Positions 44,037 through 54,815 of a DNA stretch of 64,000 nucleotides are shown here, piece after piece. Below the pieces are notes generated by a model that saw only the letters and a program-made list of their open reading frames with translations, was not told the origin of the DNA and searched no databases. The stretch covers positions 1 to 64,000 of the forward strand of contig JBBHKE010003080.1 in the NCBI GenBank assembly GCA_037447655.1, in the 5' to 3' direction. Numbering within the stretch: the stretch's first letter is position 1; each line of letters starts with the position of its first letter. The stretch is from Zygnema cylindricum (lineage: Eukaryota > Streptophyta > Zygnematophyceae > Zygnematales > Zygnemataceae). Made by a program: the position numbers and the translations under genes.

Positions 44037-44816
44037 GGGTATGTCCCCATGTACTTGTAACTTAGCGAACTTACTTTGTATTTTAGAGCGGATCCGTCGG
44101 ACCCGGTTTTCAAGTGTCCCTATGTCTGTAAGGACGAAATCGCAACATACACTTGTGACGATTGTATACGTCGACAATACCTGTGACGGTTGTCAACGTC
44201 TACAATATGTGGTCGCACGTTATTTTTTGGAACTGCTTTGTGACGTCGCATGTCTTACCGTGACATTGTAGACGTAGCGCATTCCAGCCTGGCAGTTTCA
44301 CGGTTGAAGAAGATGCGCTTTGCCCTTCGCGTCGCCTTTCTGCTCGAGGTGAAATAGCATCGAAATTTGAAGACCCCTGCAAATAAAAAATCCGTACTGA
44401 ACGAAAACGGACAAAAGCAAACAATTTGTGTACTTCTTTTCGTCTTATCATAACGCAAACGGACAGTACATAGCGAGCTATGTACTTTTATTTGTCCTTT
44501 GAAATCGTAGGATTTTTTTCGAAATTTAAGGCACGTGAGAAAAAATGTTCCCGTTTGTCAATCGAAAAAACCTAATTTTAAATCACATCGCGCATGTGCT
44601 TTAAACAAAGGTTTGAAGATGACGTTTTTTGTCGTAGAAGTGGGTCGAAAAGCACAAAACGACAAATTTTCGTACATCCTAAGTTCAAGGATGACGCAAA
44701 TTGTACTCTACAAATTTGCGATTCCTTCGTACGGTTGCAACTTAGGCAGTACGGCGCTAAGTTTTACGGCAAAACGACAGAAAAAAACCCTTACTTATGC
44801 ACATGGGGACACACCC
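44037..44816 (+). mobile_element. MITE (GGGTATGTCCCC ends)
   Basis: Left end GGGTATGTCCCCATGT and right end ACATGGGGACACACCC are flanked by TAA (44034-44036 and 44817-44819). 780 bp. The interior matches the MITE at 20130-20914 (AGCGGATCC.CGGACCCGG block, GTGACGATTGTATACGTCGACA), so the GGGTATG and GGCTGCGG end types belong to one family. Confidence 0.88.
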
Positions 44817-44902
44817 TAACAAAGGCTGATTTGATCTTAGATTTGCTGACGGTCCGTACTGCCTACGATTTTACAAGAAAATCAGATCTCCCAGTCTATA
44901 AG

Positions 44903-44912
44903 NNNNNNNNNN
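44903..44912. other. Assembly gap (10 N)
   Basis: Ten N bases directly before an AT dinucleotide array. The true length is unknown. Confidence 0.99.
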
Positions 44913-45041
<129 letters not shown>

Positions 45042-45188
45042 TGTCTCCCCCTCTCCCCCTCTCTCTCCCTCTCTCCCTCTCTCATGAATGCACTACAGGA
45101 GTCTGGAAACACACTTCCCTCCCTCCCTTCCCCCTCCCTTCCTGCCTCCCTCCCTCCCTCCCTTCCTCCTTCCCTTCCTGCCGCCCAC
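45042..45188. repeat. CT-rich microsatellite
   Basis: CCCTCTCT and CCCTCCCTTCCT repeats interrupted by a unique segment at about 45082-45116. On the coding (minus) strand of the kelch gene this is a GA-rich stretch just after the exon 2 donor site. Confidence 0.9.
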
Positions 45189-45192
45189 CCAC

Positions 45193-46202
45193 CTGTGTCC
45201 AGCACCACAAGGTCGTCCAAAAAAGTTTTGTCCTGTAGTCCTCCAAAAACGACTAGTTTTCCTTTTCCCATCATTACTGCGGTGTGGCCGCTGGGGAATA
45301 AGACAAAAAAGCATCACATAGGACAATTTTTTTTCGGAAAAGACAAAAAAATAAGATAGAACGAAATTCAGATGGGACCGGGAAAAGAAAAAACAAAAAT
45401 ATTCAGAGAGGACAAAAACGTTCAGCTTTTCTTTGAGGGTTAGGATAAAACATATTCAGATGGGACAAAATTCAGAAAGGACAAAATTCAGATAAGACAA
45501 AAGAAAGACAGGACAAGAAACGGAGGACAAAAAGATTCAGTTTTCCTTTAGGGAATAGGAAAATTTAGATAGGACAAAAAAGGAAGAGCAAAACACCATA
45601 TAGGACAAAAAAACTTCAGCTTTCTGTTTCCCCCATCACTGCTGTTGTGTGACCACTGGGGAATAAGACAAAAAAAATATTAGAGGACAGAAAGTATTCA
45701 GGATAGATAAAAAGTATTTTTAGTGGGTGAAGCGATATTTCGCAAGGACAGGAAGATAATCAGATAAGACAGGAAATATTCAGATAGGACAAAAAAACTA
45801 GATAGGACAAAATATTAAGGTAGGATAAAATATCCAGATAGGACAAGTCGGATAGGACAAAATATCCAGATATATTCAAACTGACAAATTATCAAACTGA
45901 AAAATTAAAAAAAAAACACATGAAACAAAAACACACATTTGTATTTTGTATTGAAACATATAACATAAATTAATGTGAATCACCGGGAATAGAAATGGCA
46001 CAAATGAATTGCCGGATTTATCATTTAAAGGCTTTGTTACTTTGGTAGACATGCCTCAAATATCCACACTAATAATGGTGCAATAACAAAACATATGTGA
46101 CGTAAAAAAGGGATGGGCGAACATAGGTTATCCAAAGTACATAATTAGAAAAGAACATCGTTAATGAAAAAAAGACAATTTATCAAAAGGACATTGCTTA
46201 TA

Positions 46203-46235
<33 letters not shown>

Positions 46236-46264
46236 AAAAAAAAAAAAATTTTTTTAAAAAAAAA

Positions 46265-46298
<34 letters not shown>

Positions 46299-46335
46299 CA
46301 TAAAAAAAAAAAAAACAATTTTACAAAGAGACATT

Positions 46336-46373
<38 letters not shown>

Positions 46374-47925
46374 GATAGTTCATGAAAAGAACATTGTTTA
46401 CACAAAGATAGTTTATGAAATGAAAAAGAAGATAGTTTATGAAATGAACATTGTTTATGAAAAATAAATTAATTAATGAACAATCATGAAAACAAATTCA
46501 ATTATAGAAAGTATTTTTATCAAAAGAACATCTTTTACGGAGAAGCAATGTTTATGAAAAAACATTGTTTAGCAAAAACATTATTTAACACAATTAAAAA
46601 ATGCAAACAACATATGGTTTGCTCTTTTTTTGGATTTTCTTCGAAGACTTTACAGATGTGTCAGGAAGTGCAAATCCACACTATTTTATGTGCTGAAGTC
46701 CACATTGGGAGTGGATCTTTCCTAGCGCTCACGTGGATCCAATCTAGTTCAACTTGTTAAAGAATAAAAAGGGAGCACAGAAATAAATGAGGTCCAAAAA
46801 ACCTTGTAAATGACAATTTAGGTTATGTGACATAGACCTCCTCCATTCCTGTAAATCTTTGGGGACTAAGAAATCTACCATGATAATTATGTTATAACTG
46901 TGGAAACTACACCGTGTATCGCTATTAGTGTTAATAACTTTTTCGTCCCTTAAAACATCATTTCTCCGTACACACTTGTCTGGTTTTCATATGGAGACCG
47001 CCGATGGGAAGGTGAGAATCTTGGCTTTCAATCGCAACCGTCAGATCCACAATCCGACAAGCATGTACGGAGAAAAGATGTTTTAAGTGTCGAAAAAAAC
47101 ATTAAAACTAATAGCGATACACGTGTAGTTACCAAAATTAGCGTGGTCGATGCCAAATTGTTAAATTTTAGACGGCAATGTCTGTATGGAATTAGTGTGG
47201 ATTCGCATTCTAGGAATGTTTGAAACATGCTCAAAGAATCCATATTAACAATGCTGATAATTTGGAAATCCACACTAATAATGGTGATAGTGATTGGAAA
47301 GAATCGGTAAAGAATAAAAGGAAAGAATAAAAGGACAAGGTAGGATGGATATTTTTATACTCAAAAAACATCCAGCAATTAGGGTTTCGAAAAAGGAAGA
47401 AACTGGTATTTGAAAAAATGTAAGGAAAAGAAAATGTATACCTTATAAATTTCAAAAAAAAATTTGAAAAAAAAAAAAAAAAAAAATGAAGTTTTTTTCT
47501 TTTTGGATAAAATTCATTCAAATACCCTCCATGAAAAAATAAATTAGTTTTCTGACCTAAAAAAAATAGAAACATTGTTCTCCAAATTGGAAAAAAAAAG
47601 GCTAAGGTGAAAAAACAAACACACAAAAAAAATCAACAAGGGATTAAAAAAAACCAAGATAGTAGCATCAAAAAAACTAGGAAAACTGAACGGAATAAAA
47701 TAATAAATAATGTGAAAGAAAATAAAATAGCGTCCGAAATCGAGAATGCCTATGTCAATTTGTCTCATAGGATGCGTGACAGGCGACACAACACGTGTCA
47801 TCTCACCTGCGAGCAGAGGGAGGCTCGCCAGTAAAATCCGTACGACGGCTCTGAACCCATCGCATGCCTGAAGCTTCGGTTGTACGGCCACCGACCAAAC
47901 CAGAGAGCATGCCTAAGGGCTCCAT
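45193..47925 (-). CDS. Kelch-repeat (galactose-oxidase-like) protein, first two exons
   Basis: Two exons on the minus strand join in frame. Exon 1 (47925-47807) starts at ATG in the good context GCGCCATGGAG after a CT-rich leader and ends ...CCTCCCTCTGCTCGCAG before GTGAGA. Exon 2 (45290-45193) follows an acceptor TTATTCCCCAG and ends ...CTGGACACAG before GTGGGT. The split codon AG+C gives Ser, producing [16 protein letters not shown] and then [10 protein letters not shown] and DDLVVLDT. That is a kelch blade start, with GHTAV, the diglycine VVFGG and a closing LDT. Plant kelch proteins of this type begin similarly (W...DF.G..P..RSGHTAV followed by VVVFGGL.DKKFL). Intron 1 is 2516 bp. Later exons are not visible to the left; the gap, arrays and MITEs lie there, so the gene is partial or truncated. 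Kelch propellers usually mediate protein binding. The start is 123 bp from the divergent tRNA-Val. Confidence 0.8.
45300..45880. repeat. Degenerate tandem repeat of about 18-20 bp in kelch intron 1
   Basis: Many imperfect copies of ATTCAGATAGGACAAAA. A 50-bp piece at about 45616-45672 is a decayed copy of the exon 2 start and its acceptor (CCCCAGTGGTCACACAACAGCAGTGATG on the minus strand), so exon 2 borders were duplicated into the intron. Confidence 0.75.
45881..46199. other. Intronic, nothing recognised
   Basis: AT-rich, within kelch intron 1. No gene or clear repeat beyond scattered GACAAA motifs. Confidence 0.4.
46200..46600. repeat. Poly(A)-rich tract with GAACATTGTTTATG-like repeats
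   Basis: Long A runs (46207-46370), then irregular copies of GAACATTGTTTA/GATAGTTTATGAAA. Low-complexity, in kelch intron 1. Confidence 0.8.
46905..47130. mobile_element. Foldback MITE with about 70-bp arms
   Basis: The left arm from AACTACACCGTGTATCGCTATTAG to about 46980 is an imperfect inverted copy of the right arm ending CTAATAGCGATACACGTGTAGTT at 47130. A spacer of about 75 bp contains no ORF. The ends resemble ACTACACCTTGAATCGTTATTAGCG at 63242 and its relatives, defining a family. It lies in kelch intron 1. Confidence 0.75.
47131..47806. other. Intronic AT-rich sequence
   Basis: Remaining kelch intron 1: A-rich and T-rich stretches, no gene. Reading frames here (47231-47626, 47544-47891) are low-complexity shadows. 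Confidence 0.5.
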
Positions 47926-48012
47926 GGCGCTTTAGGCGGACGGAGGGAAAGGAGAGCGCAAATAAAAGAGAAATCCAATGCAAGTTTTTTTTCTAGTGTT
48001 TATTTAAAAAGG

Positions 48013-48022
48013 ATATAAATTG
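48013..48022 (+). promoter_or_regulatory. TATA-like element upstream of tRNA-Val
   Basis: GATATAAATT about 30 bases upstream of the tRNA. The same GATATAAATTA lies about 28-38 bases upstream of the broken tRNA at 50316, and ATTATATAATC lies upstream of the tRNA at 55372. Plant tRNA genes often carry such TATA-like elements. Confidence 0.45.
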
Positions 48023-48048
48023 TTAAATACTCTTTCGTTGTGCATATA

Positions 48049-48122
48049 GATTCGTTGGTGTAGTTGGTTATCACATCAGTCTAACACACTGAAGGTCGCC
48101 GGATCGAGCCCGGCACGAATCA
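48049..48122 (+). tRNA. tRNA-Val (AAC)
   Basis: A 74-base cloverleaf: acceptor GATTCGT/ACGAATC fully paired; D region GTGTAGTTGGTTATCAC; anticodon stem TCAGT/ACTGA with loop CTAACAC (anticodon AAC, valine); variable AGGTC; T stem GCCGG/CCGGC with loop ATCGAGC; discriminator A. CCA is not encoded and there is no intron. A T-run follows at about 48155. It lies divergent to the kelch gene. The T-loop starts with A instead of T, which is unusual but shared in kind with the other copies. Confidence 0.95.
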
Positions 48123-48318
48123 TGCATGGCTAGATTCTTGCTGAATGTGTCTCGCTTTTAGTTTCAGTTCAGTTCGATAGTTAAAGTTTAGATAAGTTGA
48201 ACTTTTGGAGTTAACACAATATTTAAGGAAGGAATAGTTTGGGAGCCAATAATCAGTTTCATAGCCCATATTCCAATCTCATCGTTTTGTATAGTTCAAG
48301 CTTTTAGTTTTAGTTTTA

Positions 48319-50236
48319 GGATACGTCCCAATGTATTAAAGTATCTACTTTTCTCTGTCTTTTTGCCCTAAAATTCAGGGAACTTTGACAAAAACTTTAG
48401 CCGTACGAGAAAATCTTTTTTAACAAAGTAGAGTGAACGTCAATTCATACTTTGGATGTACGGCGTGTTCGTCGTCAAGTGAACGTATTTTGGCGTTTTC
48501 CCCTTTTCGACCCCCGGGCAAGAGAATCAATCCAGCCCAAAAAAAAACTTCATCCAAAATCACCTCGAGGGGGTGATTTTAGTTCAAGTACCGCCCAAAC
48601 AGCGAATGAAAAACGGCCCACGCACGCGCCACAAGAGTGGGAAAATTTTAGGACGAATTTTAGGACGAGGGAGAGTCCTCGCTATTTTACCGTGCCCGTC
48701 ACGCGCATGTACGGAAAAAAAATTGCAGGGGTCTCGGACCTCCACTTGCATTCATGGGTCGTTTGCAAAATTTTGTGTCGTCGTTGCCTCTCCCCTCTCC
48801 CTCTCACACCATCGCTTTTATCTTACACTGTTTAGAATGAGACACGACAATATTGGTATAAAATGAAATATCTTTTAAAAATATTATTTTTGAAAAAATT
48901 TAGGTTTTTTTTTAATGGCAAGTCGAGTGAGAAAAGTAGAAAAAACGAAATCGGGAAACCATGGCGGAAAGTTATTGAATGACGTCAAGGTTGTCATAAG
49001 TGAGCGTGACGTCACAATGTCATGAAACCCTAAACATCTACAATTTCACAAAAATCTAAACGTCTACCACTGTCGCTGTTTTTGTTTTCGTCACTAATCG
49101 TCGGAGGTTTCATAGTCGTCTTCAATCGTCACAAGGTGTACCTACATCTACAACCGTCACATTTCAAAGTTCCAATTTCATTTTCGCACATAGGGACGCT
49201 CTTCAAAGTAGTACGGAGAATCTTTACTAGAGTCCAAAATACTTTATCAAAGTACTGATTACATGGGGACGTTACGTCCCCATGTATTAAAGTATCGACT
49301 TTATTCTGTCGTTTTCACCAAAAACGCAATTCCGTACGAGAAATACTCTAGCCATACAATAAAATCAATTCTTTAAAAGTATAGCAAACGACGAGTCGAT
49401 ACTTTGAATGTACTTCATGTTTGTCATCATGTTAACGACTTTTGGCGTTTTCTTTTTTTTCGACCCCCGGGCAAGAGAATTCAGCCCGTCAACAAACTTC
49501 AAAAAAAATCACCTCGTGACTTGATTTCAGAGAAAGTACCGCCCAAACAACGAATGAAAAACGGCCCACGCACGCGCCACACGAGTGGGAAAATTTTAGG
49601 ACGACTTCCTATTTTTCACCCTGCCATCACGTGCATGTACGGAAAAGACGAACATGTACGGAAAAAAATCTGCAGGGGTCTCGGACCTCCACTTTCATTC
49701 ATGGGTCCTTTGCATAATTTTGCGCCGTCGTCGCCTCTCCCCTCTCACCGTCACACTATCGCTTTCATCTCTCACTTTTTAGAAAGAGGCACAACAATAT
49801 TGGTATTAAATGAAAGATATTAAAAAATAAATTCTTTTGACTACCTTTATGTATATTTTTATAGCAAGTCGAGTGAGAAAAGTCGGAAAAACGAAATCGG
49901 ATAGCCATGGCAGAAAGTTCGTAAATTTTGTGACATCGACGTTGTGACAAGTGACCATGGCGTCACAATGTCACAAAACCCTAAACGTCTGCCATGTCAC
50001 AAAATTACAAAAAACCAAACGTCTACAACCGTCGCTGTTTTTGTTGGCGTCACCGATTGTCGGAAGTTTCGTAGTCGTCTTCAACCGTCACAAAGTTGTA
50101 CCTACGTCTACAACCGTCACATTTCAAAGTTCCGATTTCATTTTTCGCACATTGGGACGCTTTTCAAAGTTGTATGAAACACTTCACTACAGTCCAAAAT
50201 ACTTTTTCAAAGTGCCGCCTACATGGGGACGTACCC
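48319..50236 (+). mobile_element. Head-to-tail MITE dimer
   Basis: Two related units, about 48319-49272 and 49273-50236, joined at ACATGGGGACG-TTACGTCCCCATGT. Only the outer ends carry the target duplication TTA (48316-48318 and 50237-50239). Both units contain the TTTTCGACCCCCGGGCAAGAG block, CGCACGCGCCACA, TGCAGGGGTCTCGGACCTCCAC and ACCATGGC-type blocks in the same order and orientation. No transposase is encoded. Confidence 0.85.
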
Positions 50237-50315
50237 TTAGAGTTGAAGAGTTCAATTATTGATTCTAGCTATCTAAAAGATATAAATTAGCTGTACGGCT
50301 CTAACCATCCAATCA

Positions 50316-50351
50316 GATCCGTTGGTGTAGTTGGTTATCACGTCAGTCTAA
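50316..50351 (+). pseudogene. tRNA-Val 5' half, disrupted by a MITE in the anticodon loop
   Basis: GATCCGTTGGTGTAGTTGG and TTATCACGTCAGTCTAA match tRNA-Val (AAC) up to the anticodon. Then the MITE end GGCTGCGGCCCC begins, directly after TAA. The 3' half is not found nearby. Confidence 0.9.
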
Positions 50352-50720
50352 GGCTGCGGCCCCATGTAGTTGTAACTTAGCGTAGTTACTTTGTATTTTA
50401 GCGCGGATCCGGCGGACCCGGATTTCAAGTGTCTCCATGTATTCTCTCGAAATTGGGAACTTAAGTTTGTGACGATTGTATACGTCGACAACGCCCGTGA
50501 TGGCTGTCAACGTGTACATATCTTTTTTGTCGCACCGTATTTTTCGAAACTTTTCGAAGCGTCGCACAAATGCATCGTAATTTTTGAAACGATTTGGTTT
50601 GTCTCGCGTCGTCTTGTGACATCGTAGACGTAGAGTTTTTACAGCCATGGGCATGCCATTGCGTTTGCCTCTCCCGTTCGGCCGCCATGAATGGAAAAAT
50701 AATTCTTTACGCCCTTGCAA
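50352..50720 (+). mobile_element. MITE (GGCTGCGGCCCC end), 3' part missing or diverged
   Basis: The first about 340 bp aligns closely with the MITE at 20130 (GGCTGCGGCCCCATGTAG, GCGCGGATCCGGCGGACCC, GACATCGTAGACGTAGAG, CTCCCGTTCGGCCGCCAT). No right inverted repeat or second TAA plus tRNA 3' half is seen up to 51000. Confidence 0.8.
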
Positions 50721-51890
50721 TTTTTTTTTTCTTCGCGCGTTTTTTGTATTCTTCCCAACGTCACTTGGCTCTCGCACGTGCGGTCACCTAAGCACTGTGC
50801 GACCCTCCCCTGCTGCCGCCAAAGTTGTGTCGCTGGTGGGCACGTCTTATTTTTTTTTGTTCAACTGTCGAAATTCACGCATCTATGAATCTGAATATCT
50901 GCATATGTGCATATGATATATACATACATATGGATCTTCAGTTCTCTGTGGATGCTCTGTTACTATTTTTTTTTATTTTTTATTTCCACCTTTTCATATA
51001 TTCGGTTATAGTGTGATTATGTTGGATTTATGCGATCTTGGGCAATACCTTTCGATACATTTTGGTACGGACGAACCTACCCGATTTATTTATGTGACGT
51101 CACGGACTCACACGTGCGGAATCTGACGGAGGATTCCATGACAAAAAGTACAGAAAACATGACAAAAGAAAAACGGTCGTTTGTGGCTGAATAGTGACAC
51201 GTGGCATCATGTGATAAGACCACACAAATAGGCATTTCACAGCATAGTGAACACACAAAGATATAAAATGCATTCAGGCACTAGAGACAATTATCTCACA
51301 CAAACATTACAATTGATAGAATTCATGGAATTCGGACATGACATTATTCCTTAGTCTTTCTGTACATAGAGATAGATCAAAGCTGTCTAAACCTGCCTCT
51401 CTAATCTACCTATCTATGCCTTCTCCCTTCTCTATTCTAACAACTGTGATTCTCTAAGGTCCACCCTAGTGGTGTATGTTTGGGACGCGACTACTTTAGC
51501 CTGAGGCCACAGGCTACGGTGATTGTCCTAAACTAACAGATTATACTTAATATATTAGTCTGAAACCTGCCACAAAACTCCAAAAATTGCCAATAAGCTC
51601 ACAAACTCACATTTATTTGGACATCTGGAACTTCTTCAAGAATTTTTTTTTTCATAAACTCTTGCAAATCTAGGCAGAACGGACCAGTAATTGTGCTAAT
51701 AGATTTAAACCTGACTTTGTTTAAAAGGCCAAACTCTCACACTTAATCTCTATGTCAGTTCCGGTTTAATATCTAACCCTAAATTGGGAGGGGACATGAT
51801 AGGTGTAAAAATCTCTGAAGTAACTAGTTGCAATTTACTAATTAGTTGTATTTAGCTGAAAATAGCATCTACTCTACATTATGTATTTGG
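50721..51890. other. Intergenic, possible unrecognised LTR-like segment
   Basis: No gene. 51105-51470 has a promoter-like layout (TGACGTCA-like TGTGACGTCACGG, GACACGTGGC, GATATAAAATGC) similar in flavour to the LTRs above, but I found no repeat partner or boundaries. Confidence 0.3.
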
Positions 51891-51904
51891 GGAATACAAA
51901 CTAC

Positions 51905-52035
51905 ATTACAGCTTCCTCTCCATCCCCTCCTCTCCCCGCCTCTTCCCGACCCCCCCCCTCCCTCGCTCCCCCCTTACGCTCCATCTCCCTCCTCTCCCTC
52001 CTCTCCCTCCTCCTCCTTCCTCCCTCCTCTGCTCT
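51905..52035. repeat. CT-rich microsatellite
   Basis: CCTCTCC/CCCTCC repeats with few interruptions. Apparent ORFs across it are low-complexity. Confidence 0.9.
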
Positions 52036-52259
52036 GTCTTTCTCTGTTGACTCTGCACCTGCACTTTTTTTAGAATTCTGAGAATGTGACTGGTTCTTTT
52101 TTTTTGTATTTGTTACCCCTTCTTCCATAATTTCGAAACTGCTTTTTTTTTGTTTGTTTTTAATTGAAAAGCCACAGTAAATTGGGTGATTTGCAGTTTT
52201 TGTTATGTCCCATTATGAAGACGGCCGTACACAGTATTTAATGTGTAAGTAGGAGAGAA

Positions 52260-52630
52260 GCAGATACCATTGTCAGACAGTGTGCTCAACATTTAGTGGG
52301 ATGTGTGAGAGGGGCAAATGAGGAATACACGACAATTATTGTGGATGCATGAGAGGAGCAAAACACATTGGCGTGGATATAATGGAGTGTCAAGAAACAT
52401 TATCGTATTTAGTGTGGATAATCAAGAGGGGCAAATTGAATGGTCGGACAGAGTACACAATATTCTGTCAGAAGCAAATGACATTGTCAACGGTCACAGA
52501 ATTTATTGCAGTTGTGAGATGGTCAGATAACATCATCAGAGAGTGTGCACAACATTTAGTGTACAAGTATTACAAGGGCAAAAAACCGTTACAGGATAAG
52601 TGCACATTATTTAATGTGGATGTTTAAAAA
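52260..52630 (+). repeat. Degenerate repeat, about 60-100 bp period
   Basis: Recurring CATTTAGTGTGGATG..TGAGAGGGGCAAAT units near 52290, 52340, 52410, 52550 and 52605. Strongly diverged. The reading frames inside have no recognisable domain. Confidence 0.5.
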
Positions 52631-52639
52631 TGGCAAAAT

Positions 52640-53280
52640 TGTGGACGTCCGACCGTGCAAAATTGTACTTTTATAAGTAAAAAGGTACAAATAATGATTA
52701 AATAGGATCGCGCTCGCACGTGAAATTGCACTAAACAAAAAAATTAATCACATCGAATAAAAGCCGTTCGCATAACTCTCGTCCGTCGACAGTATCGTCG
52801 TCAGTGTCAACATTAACTGACATCCAGCGCGACAAATACTACTAACGTCATAATGACGTTTAACTATACGGACTGACAGATTTTGTACATCCACGTAATT
52901 TAGTGTTCATAATTACAGCGCGGATAATTATTGCCAACATAACCCAATATAGAGTACTTAAATAAATTAGATTAAACTTCTTCTGTGAAAAAGTTATATC
53001 ACACAAATTAGAGTTCATAACTCTAATTGTTTTTTTTTTATTTTTTTACTCTAATTTTTTATTTACTCTAATTACGATTCGCGGTGTAGTGTTGGTGTTA
53101 AGGGACATGATGTGCCAAAGAAAAAAAGAAAAAATACGCACAATTATGATATTTTGAGCCTTTTTACCGTACGTAGCTCAGAATACAGATAATGTGCAAC
53201 AAGCCAAAAACGGAAGAAAATAGGCTAAACAAGTTTTCCTTTGTAAGCGTGGCCTACTACTTATATTGTTGCCATTTTAA
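52640..53280. other. Intergenic
   Basis: No gene. The segment ending GATTCGCGGTGTAGTGTTGG at about 53105 resembles one end of the ACTACACC foldback MITE family, but its partner end is not identified. Confidence 0.35.
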
Positions 53281-53284
53281 ACTC

Positions 53285-53482
<198 letters not shown>

Positions 53483-53785
53483 AAGGGAATTCCTCTTAAG
53501 TTCAAAACAGGCGAAAATATTTTCATCTGTTTGATAGAAGTAAGCAAATACTATTATAAAAAAGCAAATAGTGTAAAAATATGCCTGTCTGACCTAAAAA
53601 AATGAGCTAATATTGTAAAACATGTTTTTCGATTTGTGAAAAGAGCTAAATTTTGAACTTTTTGAGTTTCAATTTTTAAAATTATGGATTTCAGAGTTCA
53701 GGAGTCTAAATTCTTATTCTCGGGTTCAACTCGGAGTTCAATACTTAGAATTTTAAATTATGTTTCGACTTGTTTATACTTCCAG

Positions 53786-54023
<238 letters not shown>

Positions 54024-54174
54024 TTTTAACACTGAGCTCATAATTCAAAACTTCTAACTCAAAAAGTTCATAAATTTTTAAGTTCAAGTTTCTAAATTCT
54101 GAACTGAGGTTCAGAATCCTGAACTCCGAAAATTAGGGTTTCTAATTCTGAACTAAGAATTCAAAATTTATAAA

Positions 54175-54251
54175 TTCTGAACGTCGAGTTCTGAACTCGG
54201 AACGAAGAGGTCAGATTATCACAGACAAGAAAGAAATTGCGGGTGCCGGCC
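54175..54251 (+). repeat. 77-bp direct repeat, copy 1
   Basis: TTCTGAACGTCGAGTTCTGA through GGGTGCCGGCC. Identical by eye to 54739-54815, with unrelated flanks. Confidence 0.85.
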
Positions 54252-54738
54252 AATATGCCCTTAAGACCCATATTGTATTGGTCGAAAAAAAGAAAAAAAA
54301 AAGTTACAGGGTTGAGTCGCACATCGATCGATAGAGAATTAAACGTCATGTCTAAATTTTGAAAAAAAATCGGACAAAAAAAATAATTTTTGTGAGTTTT
54401 GAGGTAAAACATTTTTAAACCGTCAGATTCAAACGATCGGACGGTCGCTGATCAAAGTAGAGATCTAAGAAGATCACATGAAAAGCCCATAACACAACTT
54501 ACGAAAGGACTATCTGTCATATTAGCGTCTGCAATTTTGAACGTCCGCGTGTTTTAGTTCGCTAAAAAATTTCGTCCGTCGGCGTGCGCTGAACTACGAT
54601 CATACGTCAGATTCGTATGTCCGTACAATAGTGTCCACCGCACACACCCATACAGTATGCCTACTCTACGCGAGTTTTGTGCCAAGTTTCGTGCGCCTAC
54701 CAAAGGCCTACCATAAAAACGCCTACTTTTGAACTATG

Positions 54739-54815
54739 TTCTGAACGTCGAGTTCTGAACTCGGAACGAAGAGGTCAGATTATCACAGACAAGAAAGAAA
54801 TTGCGGGTGCCGGCC
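54739..54815 (+). repeat. 77-bp direct repeat, copy 2
   Basis: Identical by eye to copy 1 at 54175-54251, 564 bp apart. Confidence 0.85.
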
